From Pseudeuparius sepicola (lineage: Eukaryota > Arthropoda > Insecta > Coleoptera > Anthribidae): a stretch of DNA of 64,000 nt. Where the stretch lies: the NCBI GenBank assembly GCA_963920635.1, contig OY987302.1, forward strand, positions 39,621,500 through 39,685,499, written 5' to 3'. Below, piece after piece: positions 1 through 11,850 of the stretch (the stretch's first letter is position 1; the number at the start of each line of letters is the position of its first letter). The position numbers and the translations under genes are program-made. Below the pieces are notes generated by a model that was given only the letters and a program-made list of their open reading frames with translations, did no database searches and was not told where the DNA came from.

Positions 1-158
1 ACGTCAAATTTGCCATATAAAAAAGACTACGTCACAACATTTGATTATGTCAGTTTTGGTTCTAGAGCAAGCAAAACCTGATGCCGCAAACAAATTTTCC
101 GTAAGTTATTTACTAAAAATTTTTCCCATATGGTGCAGACTTTTTGGCGGGCACTGTA

Positions 159-1750
159 TACACTGTGTCCCGGATGAGAATGAACAGCATGGGGATATTG
201 CAAACGGTGAGAGATAGGGCAACGGTTAAATGGGGAAAAAGTTGCGCAATTTTGAGGTCAATAAAATGGCAGAAACAGATTTTTAATACCTTTTTTTGTT
301 TTTGAGTTATTTTGAAAAAAGTAAAATTTTGCGTTTTCGATTTTATTTTTTTCTGAAGTTGTTATCACAGATAGAGAAAAAAGAAAAACACTTTCTTATG
401 GCACTTTTTAACGGGCCTTAAGATGGCGTTTTTAGATTTGTTCTACAACGTTTCGTTTTTGAGAAACCATCTTCAAATTAATTTTTTTAAATACGGACCT
501 GGATTTTTTTTACAGATTTTGAAAGCACTTTTCATTGCAAATACCATGATGTATGACAAGAAATATTTTTAAAATGTTTTGAGACAATTATACTGAAAAT
601 TCCTTTTTTCCATTATTTTTTTTCTAATGCGGCCCTGTATTTAATAATAAGAAGTCTAAATATTAAGCACTATTTTCAACAATTTAACTTACAACTTATT
701 TTTCAATTGGAGAACTAAATAAAGGACGGTACATACGATAATAAAAAATAAATAAAAATCCTCCACCTAGAAGGCTTTGAAACAACGAAACCAATCCCTT
801 GTCATTTGTCATAACTCCCACTGTATCATTTAGTTAACAATTTATTTCATTACAAATGGAGGGTGCTTTTTCAAATGACGACAAATTTAACATGTCAGCA
901 TGTTATATCTTGTGCACAGAAATAGTGTAGAGGCCGAACGAATGTATTTTTGCAATTAATAATTGGCAAAAGTTATTGATTACGTTGGCTTAAAGCTTTC
1001 TTCTCGCAATTAGGAAAAGCGAAGAATTTACTCCAAAACACAATTCGACACTGTTTGCTGTACAACAGAGGAAAACACCAGACGCAGGGCCGTACAATTT
1101 AAAAATATTAAGTTTTCGAAGTAAAAATAAACTGTAAGTTAAATTGTTGTCAATACTGATTAATATTTAGACTCATTATTAAAGACAGGGCCGCATTAGA
1201 CAAAAATGAATGAAAAAAAAAAGGAATTTTCAGTATAATTGTCTCAAAATATTTTAAAAATATTTCGTGAAAAGTGCTTTCAAAATCTACAAAAAAAAAA
1301 TCCAGGTCCGTATTTAAAAAAATAAAGTTGAAGATTTTAAAAATATTTCTTGTCATACATCATGGTATTTGCAATGAAAAGTGCTTTCAAAATCTGTAAA
1401 AAAAATCCAGGTCCGTATTTAAAAAAATTAAGTTGAAGATGGTTTCTCAAAAACGAAACGTTGTAGAACAAATCTAAAAACGCCATCTTAAGGCCCGTTA
1501 AAAAGTGCCACAAGAAAGTGCTTTTCTTTTTTCTCTATCTGTGATAGCAACTTCAGAAAAAAATAAAATCGAAAACGCAAAATTTTACTTTTTTCAAAAT
1601 AGCTCAAAACGAAAAAAGATATTAGAAATCTGTTTATGCCATTTTATTGACCTCGAAATTGCGCAACTTTTTCCCCGTTTAACCGTTGCCCTATCTCTCA
1701 CCGTTTGCAATATCCCCATGCTGTTCATTCTTATCCGGGACACAGTGTAC
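159..1750. repeat. Long foldback (inverted-repeat) element
   Basis: Two arms, about 159-669 and 1155-1750, are reverse complements of one another. The outer ends share TACACTGTGTCCCGGA, followed by matching blocks such as the GCATGGGGATATTGCAAACG segment. The spacer of about 480 bp is AT-rich and shows no gene. The right arm carries an extra tandem copy (about 1258-1430) of a block containing AAGTGCTTTCAAAATCT, absent from the left arm. ORFs called inside are A/T-run artefacts of the arms. The structure is seen directly; the superfamily is unknown and no clear target-site duplication was found. Confidence 0.8.
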
Positions 1751-3735
1751 ATATAATCCGATCGAATTTTATACCACCGTTCGGGGGTGCCAGTCTCGAG
1801 ACTTTTTTAGTTTTTCTCACGCATGTCTCACGCAAAATTTAATTATTTTAGATAAATAAGTCATCTTTTAACTTTTTGGTATCTGCCAAGGTCCTACAGT
1901 CATCAAAAGGTAGATAATAATTATAGACCAAAACCTACTAGGCCCACTTTTAAGGGCCGATATCTGCCTTTCCTTTAATACGGATCCGAACGTACTCGTA
2001 TACACTACATGTCAGGAGGAACGGACTGCGAAAACACGTGTTTTCGGGTGTCTTAATTTTTTGCGTATAGATTGTGAGAGTAGGTACTCGTATATTGTGG
2101 AGCATTCATTTCTGGGACACCCTGTATATCCCTTCTTCCTTTTTCTCGTAACCCGTTATTAAATTATAGGAAATAACTCGCGAAATATCCTCGGAAATAT
2201 CGAATGAGATTTCAAACATAAAAATGCTTATGTGACGTATGTGTTAACGTATTCAATGCAGTTTACATAATATCCGCTTCAGACAGACTCGCACCCATGC
2301 AGGCACCCACGAGTCTTGCGCTTGCGATTAACTTTTATTCAGACGGTGTACCTCTGTTACACAGAATTTTTGTACCTTAGGTATACCACGTTTTTTTTAT
2401 TTTTGCATTTCAGAGATTTGATTTGGCGACTATTTACTGCCTTTTTATGGCGTTTAAGCATAAATTACACGTGATCTTTCTAAGTAATACGGATTAAATA
2501 TAATAATTTATTTAGGGCAAAAAAATGGATAGTAAGAGGCAAATTGGTACCTAAATATAGCCTGATTTTTCCTCTGGAGGGACAGCCAGGTGTAGGCAGG
2601 CACGCAGGCGATGTTCTGGAGACAGATACGGGGGGCGATTTCTCAGGAACCTCTTAGCGAAATCAGTTGGGCGCTCCCGTAGTAAGAAGAAAATGACACG
2701 TACCTATTTGACCTGATTGACACAAGCACATTGAGACTTCAATAGATTTCTCTGTTTCATGGCCGACTATGAGTTTATAGGTAGGTACCTACCTAACTAA
2801 GATTTACTGTAATGAAAAAATAAACAGTTTCATTTCTTGTTTTAATTTTCTACATTTTTAAATATATTTAAGCACATTCGAACAAAAAATAATGTATGAT
2901 ACACGGACGAAAATTAGTTTAATGTTCTTGTACCTTACACTATTAATACGTTTTTGGGTTCTTTGCAGGATTTGGTAACTGTCACCTTTGGTATTATCGC
3001 CATGGCCATAAGTATTTCTTATAGGCTAGGACTAGAAAATTCGTCCTATGATAGATGTAGTTACTCGTAGGAAATCAGTTCATGAAATGGGCTAGATAAT
3101 GTAGCACATTGACAAATATATGACTAAATTTCCCACGGCAGAACTATCCTTTAAGACCGACCCCACCGACCCTCGTACAAAATTTCCAACAGGGCAACGA
3201 AATATTAACAACTCGTTGAATCCTGTATTAGCGTTGAGCACGTAGGGTATTCTCGGGGGTATTCTGATTCCTCTTTCTCCTCTTACTAAATATTTCACTC
3301 GACTTTATTGGTTGAAAGTCAAAATTGCACTGGGAGGGGCTATAGCCCCGTGGTCACTTGAATTCTAATGGTAATTTGTGTCACTTGAACTTCAAGAGGA
3401 TTTTTAACTTATAGATTTTTTTGGTTTTTATGTTGGCATAGAGAATTCTGTATGCTAAATTCTCTATTCTAAATAAAATAGCAAAAATAAAGACCAAGAA
3501 AAAACTTACCATCAGTCGGTTTACGTCTCGGTTTACATAGTATTTTTTGCTCGTAATAGGTTACTTTAAATTTAATTTAAACTGTTTGGCCTTAAAAAAT
3601 TGAAAAAATTCCCTACGGTGCCATTTTTGAGCACAACAATTAAAGTTTAAATACAATGGAAATTTACTAGGTACTACCACTGAATCTGCCACGAAAGTTA
3701 TTAAATGGCTCACTACGCCACTGGAGGGAAGGAAT
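1751..3735. other. Non-coding stretch, no gene recognised
   Basis: This is AT-rich sequence with scattered fragments of dispersed repeats, including an ACACCCTGTAT end motif near 2109 and a GTAGGTACCTAC palindrome near 2781. Short ORFs such as the minus-strand one at 3092-3298 have no recognisable domain. I see no exon, RNA gene or complete element here. Confidence 0.5.
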
Positions 3736-3950
3736 TAAAGAGGGGCAACGGCTGTCAAATCTCGACGCCAACAATCCGTGAACAATCAAAAGAAGATCGT
3801 CGTTGTTAGACAACTCGGATTGTTGGCAGCGAGATCGATAGAGGTTATTAAATTCTTTCACTCAACGATCCAAGAACAATGTTGTTTTTATTGTTCTTGG
3901 ACCAGCTCGCATTGTAGGCGTTGAGAATTGACAGCCGTTGTGCCTCTTTA
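3736..3950. mobile_element. Short foldback MITE
   Basis: The ends form an imperfect inverted repeat of about 38 bp. The left end reads TAAAGAGGGGCAACGGCTG and the right end is its near complement. Inside, 3869-3901 is a perfect 12-bp stem (TCCAAGAACAAT) with a 9-nt loop. There is no coding capacity, and the superfamily is not determined. Confidence 0.65.
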
Positions 3951-4001
3951 TATTCGTTCAATCAACGGTTATATTTCCGATTATACTAAAAGAATACTGA
4001 C

Positions 4002-4130
4002 CTGAGAAGCGCGCCAGGAATCGGTGGAAGCCGCTGATGCGGGGCTGCGCGAGCGCGAGGCGCCGCTGCAGCAGCGCCGCCAGCGTGGGCGGGGGCGAGC
4101 GGCGCCGCGCCGGCCGCATCACGTGTGCCA
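4002..4130 (-). CDS. Candidate internal exon of an unidentified host gene
   Basis: A very GC-rich 129-base block sits in AT-rich DNA. Read on the minus strand it is bounded by a splice acceptor (TTTGTTGCAG, intron side 4131-4140) and a donor (CAG followed by GTCAGTAT, intron side 3994-4001). The reading frame that starts two bases into the exon is open throughout and gives about 42 residues. It begins AHVMRPARRR and ends in an amphipathic stretch, RISGFHRFLARFS. Codon third positions are strongly G/C, as in many insect coding exons. A second frame is also open but is low-complexity Ala/Pro. I do not recognise the protein. The splice signals and composition are seen directly; that it is a real exon is inference. 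It could also be a GC-rich non-coding island. Confidence 0.4.
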
Positions 4131-4192
4131 CTGCAACAAATATCCACGGTTACTGCAAGGACAAGTAGGTAACCCGCAAATCTGCCGTAATG

Positions 4193-5331
4193 GGCCAGGG
4201 AAAATAGAATTTGACCTAGAAAAAAATATTAACTGCAATTTTGTTTTACCATATCAAAGTTATAAGTAAATACGTTGGTAGAAACCAAAAATTAAACATT
4301 TTGAAAAAACGGAACCTTGAGTAACCTCAAAAAACACCTATTTTTCGTTAGAAATTTCGAGCAAAAATGTTAACTGGATTTTTTTAGACTCTTTAGGTAA
4401 AAAACTTCCCTTGCTAACATATATTAAGAAATTAAACATTTTAAGAATATGGAAGTAACTTAGATCGACAAAGAGGGATAAAAATCGGATAATTTTCTAT
4501 TTCGGCAAAAGCAAAAATATTAACTACGTTTTTATTGCAGATGATCATTCCCATTTACAAATAGAATGTAACTTATACAAAATTAAACATTTATCTGAGC
4601 CGCATGTACGTCAGCTGTCACTTTTCATTGGTATAGACTAGGCAAAAATATTAACTGTTTTTTTTGTTTAACTTTTTTACAATATAACTATATTGAATCA
4701 TATATAGCGAAATTAAACATTTATTTACGGCGCATATAGGTCAACTGTTACTTGTCATTTCTTTAGGAAAGCAAAAATATTAACTGTTTTTTTTTGTTTA
4801 ACTTTTTACAATATAACTATAAGTATTAAATCACATATAGCGAAATTAAACATTTATTTACGGCGCATGACTTAATAATTTTGCTCTCAAAGACAGATTC
4901 AAATTTCTTTAAAATGCGATTTCCGGCGAAACAATTTGTTTAATTTCAGAACAAACTGTTAATACTTGATTTTTAAGGTAATTATAAATAATAAAAACGC
5001 AGTTAATATTTTTGTCCAACAAAATATTACGCAAAATGTCATTTTTACATCATTCGGATACTTGAGCAAACGTAATCTGTTTAATTTATCAATCTCAACT
5101 TTATATACCTTACTTACTAATAAATGCAGCTTAAAATTCGCAGTTAATATTTATGCCGTATTTATTACAAGAAAATGTATTTTTCTAAAAAACGCCCACA
5201 CGCGTATATTTATTTTGTATAAAAAACAATTCTGTCGTTCATTTATTACCAATATTTTGTGATGGTATTATAAAAATGCGGTTATGAATTTTGTCTAGGT
5301 TTCGTTATTTTTTACCGTAATTTCCCTGGCC
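4193..5331. repeat. Foldback element built of head-to-head tandem arrays
   Basis: The ends match as inverted repeats (GGCCAGGGAAA at 4193, TTTCCCTGGCC ending at 5331, with CCTAGA just inside each). The left half carries alternating motifs AATTAAACATTT and GCAAAAATATTAACTG with a period near 133 bp (for example 4579, 4711, 4845). From about 4930 the same motifs occur in reverse complement (GCAGTTAATATTTTTG). The 98-residue ORF at 4966-5262 reads through the inverted array and is not considered a gene. No target-site duplication was identified. Confidence 0.75.
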
Positions 5332-5629
5332 TATAAATTTTATATTATGCTCAACCCGAGGCTCAGCCAGGCACTCGAAAATGGAACTATTTTTCAACGC
5401 AAATTTTGGCGGATTAAATTAGAAAAGTGGTATTCCTCCAGATCTATCTAATTTTTATTCATTTCATTTTTGTTCTATATAGTGGAGTCAAATTAAAGAA
5501 AAAATTGCCGAATAGAAAAAAATAAACTATTCAAAATTTAGTATAAGCCTCTTACAAGAAAGGTTGGCAACACGGACCAAAGAAGTTCTCGCCCTATCAT
5601 GTATCGAAATCCTGATGGTTTTCGAAATA

Positions 5630-6160
5630 CAGGGTGTCAGAGTTTAATTATTTTTTCATGATTTCTTTAATTTCTCCTAAAGGAAGACAGTTATGGCAAA
5701 CATATTTGGTTTTTTTAATAAAAAAAATGGTAAGCTATTGGAAAAGTAATATTTTTGCCTTAACTAAATTTACCAATCAATTCTAAGAAAAAAGTAGGTA
5801 TTCTTGACTTTTTCGAAAAATGTACCATTTAAAAAAATCATTTTTCAAAAACGGTACATTCTTCGAGAAAAAGTCAAGAATAGTTTTTTCTTAGAACTAA
5901 TTGGGAAATTTAGTGTAACGGCAAAAAAGGATTACTTAATCAGCGACGTACAATTTTTTTATTAAAAAATACGATGGTTGACCCCCGTTTCTCCGCTCGT
6001 TTCTCCGGTACTGGTGGAAGTCGATAGGCTAAATTATTTTTAATTTATAGTATTTAATGAGTGTCTAAATAGCACCAAATATGTGTGCCTTAACTGCATT
6101 CCTTTAGGAGAAATTAAAGAAAACTTTTAAAAAAATTGAACTTTGCCGAAAACCGGATTC
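5630..6160. repeat. Foldback element with long hairpin core
   Basis: The core arms, about 5752-5832 and 5850-5930, pair over roughly 75 bp (for example AAAAAGTCAAGAAT against ATTCTTGACTTTTT). Further out, CTAAAGGAAGACAGTTATGG near 5678 has a diverged partner near 6095-6120. The left end starts with CAGGGTGTCAG, the end motif shared by several other foldbacks in this window. It is non-coding. Confidence 0.6.
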
Positions 6161-6255
6161 ATATCGAAAAGTCTACTTATTTTGAGGTTTTCTATAGATT
6201 CCTGAAGTTTTATCCATAAAAGTTGGACCCCCCTGTATAAGTCGCTAACCCCATC

Positions 6256-7567
6256 GTTTTCTTGCAACCGAAACTTGAGCTAGGTGAATTTTATCGCAAT
6301 ACGAAAAGATACTGCAACAAATATTTCTAAACCCGTCAGTTCTACGCGAAAAATGATAGGGAAACACATTGTAGAGCTCACTAAAATTTTCTGTACAAAA
6401 TGCTTGTCCTGCAATTTTCTCCTTAAAAACATCTGAAGTTCAGTTTATTTATTTATTTATTTATTTATTTATCCACTAGGTATATTTTTAATAATTTCTC
6501 CTTGTCTTCAAAAGAAAAAAAGACAACCTTTCAATTTTAACGCAGCCCATTTTGCACCTACTGGATATTAATGTTACGACTGCCTAACTGGCTTATTAAA
6601 TGAATAAAATCATTATTTATTCAATAAGTTTCCTTCTGAGGTACCTTATACTTACCGTTAAACGTAATGCCATTGTCTAGGTCCCTCCCGGACTTACATA
6701 TGTTACATTTCCCGCAATTTGCAGAATTCGACTTCTTTGCACAATTGAAAAAAAAACTTGTTAAGAAACAGGAGAGACTTAGACGATGTCCTCACTGTGT
6801 CTAATATTGAATTGCCAACTAAAGAAGATATCGCGACTGTGGAGAAAGGATGAGCCAGGATTCCTGGTGCTCGGAGGAAAACTTCTTTGAATAAACAAAG
6901 ATTTGCTATGAGTGTGAAAACAGCCACCAATTTCTGACCACGCACCGGTGCCGTCCCCCGCTACGCCGTTGATAAAGTCTTGGTCTCTCATCCACCATCC
7001 ACTGCAGGATTTTCCTCTCTTAGTGTGCAACTGGTGGGAAGGAATAACAATAGATTTGGTGCAAAGCATCGACAAAGGGGTCATAAACGTTTGCAATAAA
7101 TCTATTTCGTTTTTGCAATAATTCTATTTTGTGTCCTCGCACCAGTTGCGCGCTCGAAGTGAGGAAATCGGGAAATCCTGCGGTGGATGAGAGACCAGGC
7201 TCGACAGCAGGACTTTATCGACGGCGTAGCGCGGGATGGCCGACGCCCGCGAGAAAGCGGTGGCCAGAAACTGGTGGCTGTTTTGACGCTCGTAGATTTT
7301 CTTCATTTAATAAGGCAGTAAGACAGTCTAAACAACGCTGTAATTCTTCAAGGCTACCTCCAACATTTGCAACTGCAAAGAAGATAGTTACCGTGTTTAT
7401 CATCAAATTCAGATATGGAGGGGCTGAAATATCGATGCGCTGCAATGGGTTAGAGAAAAAGAAACAAACATATTAAGTATTTCCCGTGTAGGTATACACC
7501 GACGGCGCCTTAACATCTAGTAAATGTCTCGCTAATATCTAGGTTTAAGCTTCGGTTGCAAGAAAAC
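6256..7567. mobile_element. Degraded inverted-repeat element with duplicated coding relic
   Basis: A perfect 17-bp inverted pair marks the ends (GTTTTCTTGCAACCGAA at 6256-6272 and its complement at 7551-7567). Internally, 6895-7032 read on the minus strand and 7137-7302 read on the plus strand are diverged copies of one sequence. Both give a related peptide, with WMRDQ, then DFINGVAGDG on the minus copy and DFIDGVARDG on the plus copy, then QKLVAV. Frames are broken in both. The shared peptide suggests an old coding segment of a transposable element, but I do not recognise the family. ORFs at 6703-6945, 6779-7096 and 7129-7476 are pieces of this. Confidence 0.5.
6443..6472. repeat. (TTTA)n microsatellite
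   Basis: About seven perfect TTTA units inside the inverted-repeat element at 6256-7567. Confidence 0.9.
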
Positions 7568-9011
7568 TATGTACAACATTTATAACATAAAATTTTATGA
7601 GAAACTTTTTTAAGCTAATTATATTGTCCCGTGGGAGCCCAACCGTTTACGAGGTAAATCAACAGAAACACCGTCAAATGCATTCTGCGGGTGGTTCTTC
7701 GCCATAAAAGGGATGTTCTATGCACGATATGTCAGGGAACTATTGACAACCTAAGTTATTGCCAAATTTTAAAAAGTATAAAGGTTTCGTCTCATTAAAA
7801 TCTTAATTTGGTTAAATTGTTATTAACTAACAGATTTTTTGGGAATATAAAATGGATTTTGGCAACACTTTTCCAATGCCTGTATAAAATATGAATGCTG
7901 GACTTTTAGAGATGTTTGGCTCGCAAAATGTCGTGTTTTCCATCTAATTTCGTGCTGCGTCTACAGTGACGCCCTTTGAAAATAAAGCATCCCAGGAAGG
8001 AGTCAAAGCTCTATGCTATATGGGTATTATAAAATATGTGAGACTGACATCGCCCTGTGTAGGAGCCAAGTTTTGACATAATATTTTGATACCTGACACG
8101 GCGATAGGTGACAGTATATGTTATTATGCTTAGCTGTGCGGCTTGTGGTTCTTCCCTGGCCGCCAAAACTAAATTTGTGAGGATAATAATCCATCAGTAA
8201 GTAATTTTGTAATTTAAATTAACTTTTGAGGTCATGGACCAAAGTGGCATAGGCGTTTGTGTAAGTACCTACTTCTTCAATTGGAAGTTCCTCAAATAGT
8301 CAGTGGCGGAGATGTGGATATTCCAAATAACTTTTATAAAGAAATACTTATTCGTCCCTGTAGAAAATTTTGTTTTGTACATAACTTTTCGCTAATATCT
8401 GACCCTCGATCTGACCAAACTGAGGATGAAACATTTTCTTTTAGCATGTTTATGTAAGGCAGTTCAAAACCTAAAATAAAGCAGTTTCTGGTCTGGAGTT
8501 ACATAGGTACCTATAACTAAAAAAAGCGAAACGAAGACCTAAATATGGATGTGATACATTTTACAGCCCATAAATTTAACAATATTATGAAATGACTTGG
8601 ACGCTAAAAATAAATAAATAAACATATTACTAATACTACTACGACTGCTAATATATGTGTTATGCGAGGTGATATGTGGCGCCCGAGGTGTTGCCCTAAT
8701 AATAAATCAGTGCTCTGCTTACCCAATGGAGAAAAAATGTGAAATTAAAACAAAGTCGGTAAGTAACTTTTTACCCTGTTTCTACAAACCTAACAAAACT
8801 GAAGGCTTGGTGGTAAGTAGGTATAATAGGTTAATTATAAAAAGTTACATTTTTTAAAAAGCCTTCAAACATTCATTAAAAGCTCAGAAAGAGGCACTAA
8901 AGTAAGCCATGAACGTACGATTCTTTCCTTCATTTGGCCTTGGCGAGATGTCAGAACCAAACGTCAAACTGGCCCACCGCCTGTAAAACGTGGCCCGATA
9001 TTCAAAACTGT
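7568..9011. other. Non-coding; dispersed repeat copy at 8125-8283
   Basis: No gene is recognised. The part at 8125-8283 is an inverted relative of 22186-22345 (shared TGGCATAGGCGTTTGTGTA). The end, about 8935-9010, is a diverged inverted relative of the repeat at 28248-28320 and 45635-45715 (shared CATCTCGCCAAGG). Short ORFs at 8257-8457 and 8657-8857 look like chance. Confidence 0.5.
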
Positions 9012-9530
9012 CAAAAATGTCACAGAATTAAGAATAGGTAAAATACGGGGTATCTCAAAATTCATATATAGATACAGGGAGGAACAAAAACGTAGCAAAG
9101 CCAAAAGACCTTAATCTCCCATCACGTTACGTCCACAATTAAGAATAAATAAAATACAAGGTATCTCAAAATTTATACCTATATGAAGTGCATAAGAAAT
9201 ATAGGAAAGGCAAAACGCCTTACCCGTCTCATCACGTGATGTCACATAGAATTCCTCAGAGCTAGGAATTTTCCTCAGACGGTGTACGGGCTGGACAAAA
9301 ATAGTGTAAGCTAGAATTTTGGTGACGTCACAGAATTAAGAATGAGTAAAACAACTGATAACATACAAAGCCAAAATGGCTCTACTCGACTCATCATGTG
9401 ACGTCACAAAATTAATAAAATAAAAATAACAAAATTTCATATACAGGCTCGTCTCATCAAGTGACGTCACAGAAATTTTCTCAGGCGGCGTACGGGCCGG
9501 ACAAAAACAATACAAGGTGTATCAAAAAAT
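9012..9530. repeat. Degenerate tandem repeat with TGACGTCA motifs
   Basis: Five to six diverged units begin with a GTGACGTCACAGAATTAAG-like block at about 9012, 9120, 9230, 9321, 9398 and 9461. Several contain GTATCTCAAAATT. CTCAGACGGTGTACGGGC recurs as CTCAGGCGGCGTACGGGC. Exact palindromes TGACGTCA lie at 9323, 9399 and 9462. This is probably decayed transposon sequence. Confidence 0.65.
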
Positions 9531-9859
9531 TGCTGTACAGAGTAAATAATAGAAAACACTTACAAAAATTCCGAACTGTGGCATGTGTCCCAATAATAAA
9601 TAATAAGATCGGAAATAATTTTTAAGTTAAAGCGGGACTGCCGTAACGCATGTACGGACAATGCACTAAACTCCCCAATCTCAAAATGGCCTTATACTCG
9701 CATCTGGTCACATGAAGATCCCAGAATTCCACAAATTTAGGGATTAATTTTCTCCACATGTTTACATTGTGTTGGACGAGTTGAGGAGTTAGAGTGTAAA
9801 GATTTATGGTGAATACTTAACAACTACTAGAATGAATAACAAAAACATTTTGCAAACTT

Positions 9860-10260
9860 TCATTAAACTTGCTCTGTTAGTGTGTGTGTATGTGTGTATG
9901 TACTGAAATCTTGCAACTGAATTTTAAACAACTTCCACTTAACCGATTGAGTTGAAATTTTGCACACATGACAATGCAATCTAGTATTGTGATTTTTTCA
10001 ATTACCTATTTTCTTGGTATCCAATCAATGAATTTGACGAGTAGAAAACGATAAGGTCAGTGACGTCCGAGGTGACGTCATACGAAATCCAATATGTCAG
10101 ATTACTTATTTCTTCACAAATTCCTCGACAGGGGTATCAAATGATAGGTCTCGACGAGTAGAAAACAATAAAGTGAATGACGTTATACCAACGCCAAAAT
10201 GGCGGATGCCTCAAGGACTATATTTCTTTACCACCCTCTTGACATGGGAATGAAATAGGT
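9860..10260. repeat. Dispersed repeat with GTGTGT head and duplicated block
   Basis: It begins with a GT-rich tract, then ACTTAACCGATTGAGTTG followed by AAATTTTGCACACA, a string common in insect dispersed repeats. The block GACGAGTAGAAAACGATAA (10036) recurs at 10159 with small changes, each time followed by a TGACGT-containing segment. No coding sequence. Confidence 0.5.
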
Positions 10261-10293
10261 AGGTACTAAAACACAAAAAAAATAAAAAAAACC

Positions 10294-10551
10294 TTTTAAA
10301 AACAAGGGTTTATTTAAGCCAGCTTGTCGCGCGAACTGTAAAGAAAAAATACATACTTTGGCAAGTACTTGCTTATCAACCAGTCACTGTCCAATAAAAT
10401 TGATTGGTACCAACTTTTATGAACATTTCGCGCGACAAGATTTTTGATTTAAAAAAGCTTGTTGCAGTTTGGCATTGAATTATCTTTAACGAAATCTAAA
10501 CTTATTTTATTCGTTTTAGTAAATGGCTTAAATAAAAGCTCGTTTTTAAAA
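10294..10551. mobile_element. MITE with terminal and subterminal inverted repeats
   Basis: The terminal inverted repeats cover about 28 bp (left TTTTAAAAACAAGGG, then TTTATTTAAGCC; the right end is the near complement). A second inverted pair, CTTGTCGCGCGAA near 10323 and TTCGCGCGACAAG near 10425, lies inside. Length is about 258 bp and it is non-coding. The superfamily is undetermined. Confidence 0.7.
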
Positions 10552-10739
10552 CTGTTTGTATTTTTATTTTATTAACCCGATTTATTTAGATTTGTCTGTT
10601 TTAGAATTAGGTACCTACATATAAATAGTACCTATCATGGCTAGAAAAAATAATTTTTCTAATTTTAACTTTTATTTTATAAGCTTGCACTTTTCACATT
10701 TAACGACATTTAAGGAGAAAACATCTGCAAAAAATAGAA

Positions 10740-11200
10740 CATAAATATTCAACAAGAATTAGAGATACTTGTTTTAAAGTACCAAAATGGCCATAAATCC
10801 ATTGGTCAAAAGAGCAACATTTTTATAGCTCCAAAAATATATAACTATTTGCCCGAAAACCTAAGAACAATTATTACTAACTAAAAAATTTCGAAGTAAA
10901 CTAAAAATTTATATTCTGGGTTTAGAAAGAAATATAATAAAGCAGCTATGGTAATTTAAAGAAAATAAATAAGAACGAAAAAATTTAACTCTCCTGAACG
11001 TGACTCTGAACCAACTTACTATGTAACTTACCTGATGTGAACTTACCTACCTGATTATGTACAATAATACAAGCAGCGGCATGGCTGCTTCGTGGTGTCT
11101 TTTGGTTTATTTACATTTTGCTTTCTTATACTATTATACCATACCTATATGTAAATATCGAGGTAAATATGCAAATAAACATTATTATTATTATTATAAC
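10740..11200 (+). mobile_element. 3' end of a non-LTR retrotransposon (relic)
   Basis: The segment around 10770-10930 translates in pieces to a peptide (NIFIAPKIYNYLPENLRT) typical of the C-terminal region after the reverse transcriptase in Jockey/CR1-like elements. A comparable stretch ends the relic at 53-55 kb. About 270 bp of untranslated sequence follows, closing in a (TTA)n tail at 11178-11200, the usual simple-repeat end of such elements. It is 5'-truncated and frame-broken. Confidence 0.5.
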
Positions 11201-11435
11201 TAACCGTCAAAAACATATTAGCCAGTTTTTACATATTATTTTTCCTTAATTTTTTACCTACCTCTTACAATGTAGGTCCTTCTATTGGTTGTGTAAAGTT
11301 AAGTAGCCATTGGAATCGTATTTGTTAAGCTCAATCATAATATTTTGACGTCCCCTACCTGCTTCTGTGAGACTGCCCCATACTTACCAATAATGTGGAA
11401 CATTTACCCATTTTATGGGATAGTAAAAATGCGTG

Positions 11436-11705
11436 CTACAAAATTGTAAAAAAAGAACGATGCTTGGTCAAACCTGGCACGTGCTTATAATAAACGAAAT
11501 GAAAAAAAGTGGTACTATATGGTCCAATTAATTGTAACAAGTTTTCGAAATCAGTGGCCGTCATCCTGGAAAAGTTTGTGAAATGACCCGAATCATCCTG
11601 GGTCATTGTAAGCAATAATTCGGACACATTATGGTTTTTTCTATCTTTAAATATTGATGTAATCCACCATCGACGACGTTTTTTGTTTCTTCTTAATATG
11701 TTTCG
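11436..11705 (-). pseudogene. PIF/Harbinger-like transposase N-terminal fragment
   Basis: An open frame of 89 codons runs on the minus strand from 11705 to the stop at 11436. It contains KKRRRWWITSIFKDRKNH, LLLTMTQDDSGHF, then NFSRMTATDFENLLQLIGP. These match the N-terminal pattern of PIF/Harbinger nuclease-family (HARBI1-like) transposases: a basic RRWW start and an F-x-N-F-x-R-M motif before the helix leading to the DDE domain. After LIGP the sequence no longer looks like the family, so this is a truncated 5' fragment without catalytic residues. Known family features support the call; decay is evident. Confidence 0.65.
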
Positions 11706-11850
11706 TCAAAAATAAAAATGCAACACTTGCTGCAATTATTTTTTCTTTCGGATTGAATTCATATCTTCCTTTCAAAAAAGACAGTCAGGACAGATGGAAC
11801 GTGGGCGAATGTTGAGAACTTGAAAAATTTCTACGAATGCGTTCGTTCGC

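Noticed and set aside
4966..5262. 98-codon ORF with Cys and aromatic residues
   Set aside because: It lies wholly in the inverted array of the foldback element.
9012..9530. Possible CRISPR-like array (repeats with spacers)
   Set aside because: Units are diverged, of unequal length, lack constant repeats and sit in insect DNA; it is a decayed tandem repeat.
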